A stretch of DNA of 6,480 nt from Armatimonadota bacterium (GTDB taxonomy: Bacteria > Cloacimonadota > Cloacimonadia > Cloacimonadales > TCS61): contig JAUWNO010000127.1 in NCBI GenBank assembly GCA_030612605.1, positions 1 to 6,480 of the forward strand, written 5' to 3'. The notes below the pieces were generated by a model that saw nothing but the letters and a program-made list of their open reading frames with translations, did no database searches and was not told the origin of the DNA. Position numbers and translations under genes: made by a program. Position 1 is the first letter of the stretch, and every line of letters begins with the position of its first letter. Shown here piece by piece: positions 6,260 through 6,480 of this stretch.

Positions 6260-6480
6260 ATGGATAAAATAAATAACTTTGATAAACTGGGACTTTCAGA
6301 TGAAATTTTGGAAGTTATCAAAAAAAAAGGATTTGAAAAGCCTTCCCCAATTCAAACTTTAACAATACCTATACTTTTAAAAAACGAAAAAGATATCATC
6401 GGACAGGCACAAACCGGAACAGGTAAAACCGCAGCTTTCGGACTGCCGATAATCGAAAATACGGAAAATAACGGTATTAC
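6260..6480 (+). CDS. DEAD-box ATP-dependent RNA helicase, N-terminal part
   Basis: The 73 complete codons visible are the start of RecA-like domain 1 of a DEAD-box RNA helicase, a family that unwinds RNA in ribosome assembly, cold adaptation or mRNA decay. The Q motif is complete: aromatic F7 upstream (NFDKLGLS), GFEKPSPIQ at 24-32 with the ATP-sensing Q32. Motif I follows as AQTGTGKTAAFGLP (50-63) with catalytic K56. DEAD, SAT and the second domain lie beyond the window, so the subtype (DeaD, RhlE, CshA-like) cannot be decided. An AAGGA lies 5 bases before the ATG. It is transcribed divergently from the histidine kinase across a 126-base gap. Confidence 0.93.
   Translation, partial: MDKINNFDKLGLSDEILEVIKKKGFEKPSPIQTLTIPILLKNEKDIIGQAQTGTGKTAAFGLPIIENTENNGI

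Noticed and set aside
1..6480. CRISPR array, tRNA, rRNA or insertion sequence.
   Set aside because: No regularly spaced repeats, tRNA cloverleaf, rRNA-like sequence or transposase was recognised. The only regular periodicity is the TPR coding array.

Overview
This window is an AT-rich bacterial chromosomal segment with six genes on the minus strand and the start of one gene on the plus strand. The mix suggests an anaerobic, low-GC member of the Fibrobacteres-Chlorobi-Bacteroidetes side of the tree, perhaps a Cloacimonadota-like amino-acid fermenter. The clues are a threonine dehydrogenase of the SDR (epimerase-like) type, a TPR-fused sensor kinase, and intergenic 'CACCACAAAGGCAC' and hairpin repeats. 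This assignment is an inference, with no marker gene to settle it.

Layout from right to left, in the direction of minus-strand transcription. At 6260-6480 (plus) is the N-terminus of a DEAD-box RNA helicase. It is divergent from a 677-residue membrane histidine kinase (6133-4100) with a secretion signal, seven TPR units, one membrane segment, a coiled coil, and HisKA and HATPase domains. A 460-base gene-free stretch (4099-3640) follows, containing a compact array of three perfect hairpins. Next comes L-threonine 3-dehydrogenase (3639-2689, TTG start), then a 170-base repeat-bearing gap. After that is a tight run: acpS (2518-2144), a small antitoxin-like gene (2128-1907), a PIN-domain VapC-like gene (1910-1488) and an AMP-forming acyl-CoA (probably acetyl-CoA) synthetase (1467 to beyond base 1). 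Gaps in this run are 15, -4 and 20 bases, so one transcript is likely.

Functionally, threonine dehydrogenase (with an unseen CoA ligase partner) and the acyl-CoA synthetase both bear on acetyl-CoA supply, and AcpS activates acyl carrier protein for lipid synthesis. The toxin-antitoxin pair sits between these two housekeeping genes in the same direction. No system that is clearly new was found. The most unusual structures are the triple hairpin array, the repeat that runs into the acpS start codon, and the embedded toxin-antitoxin pair.
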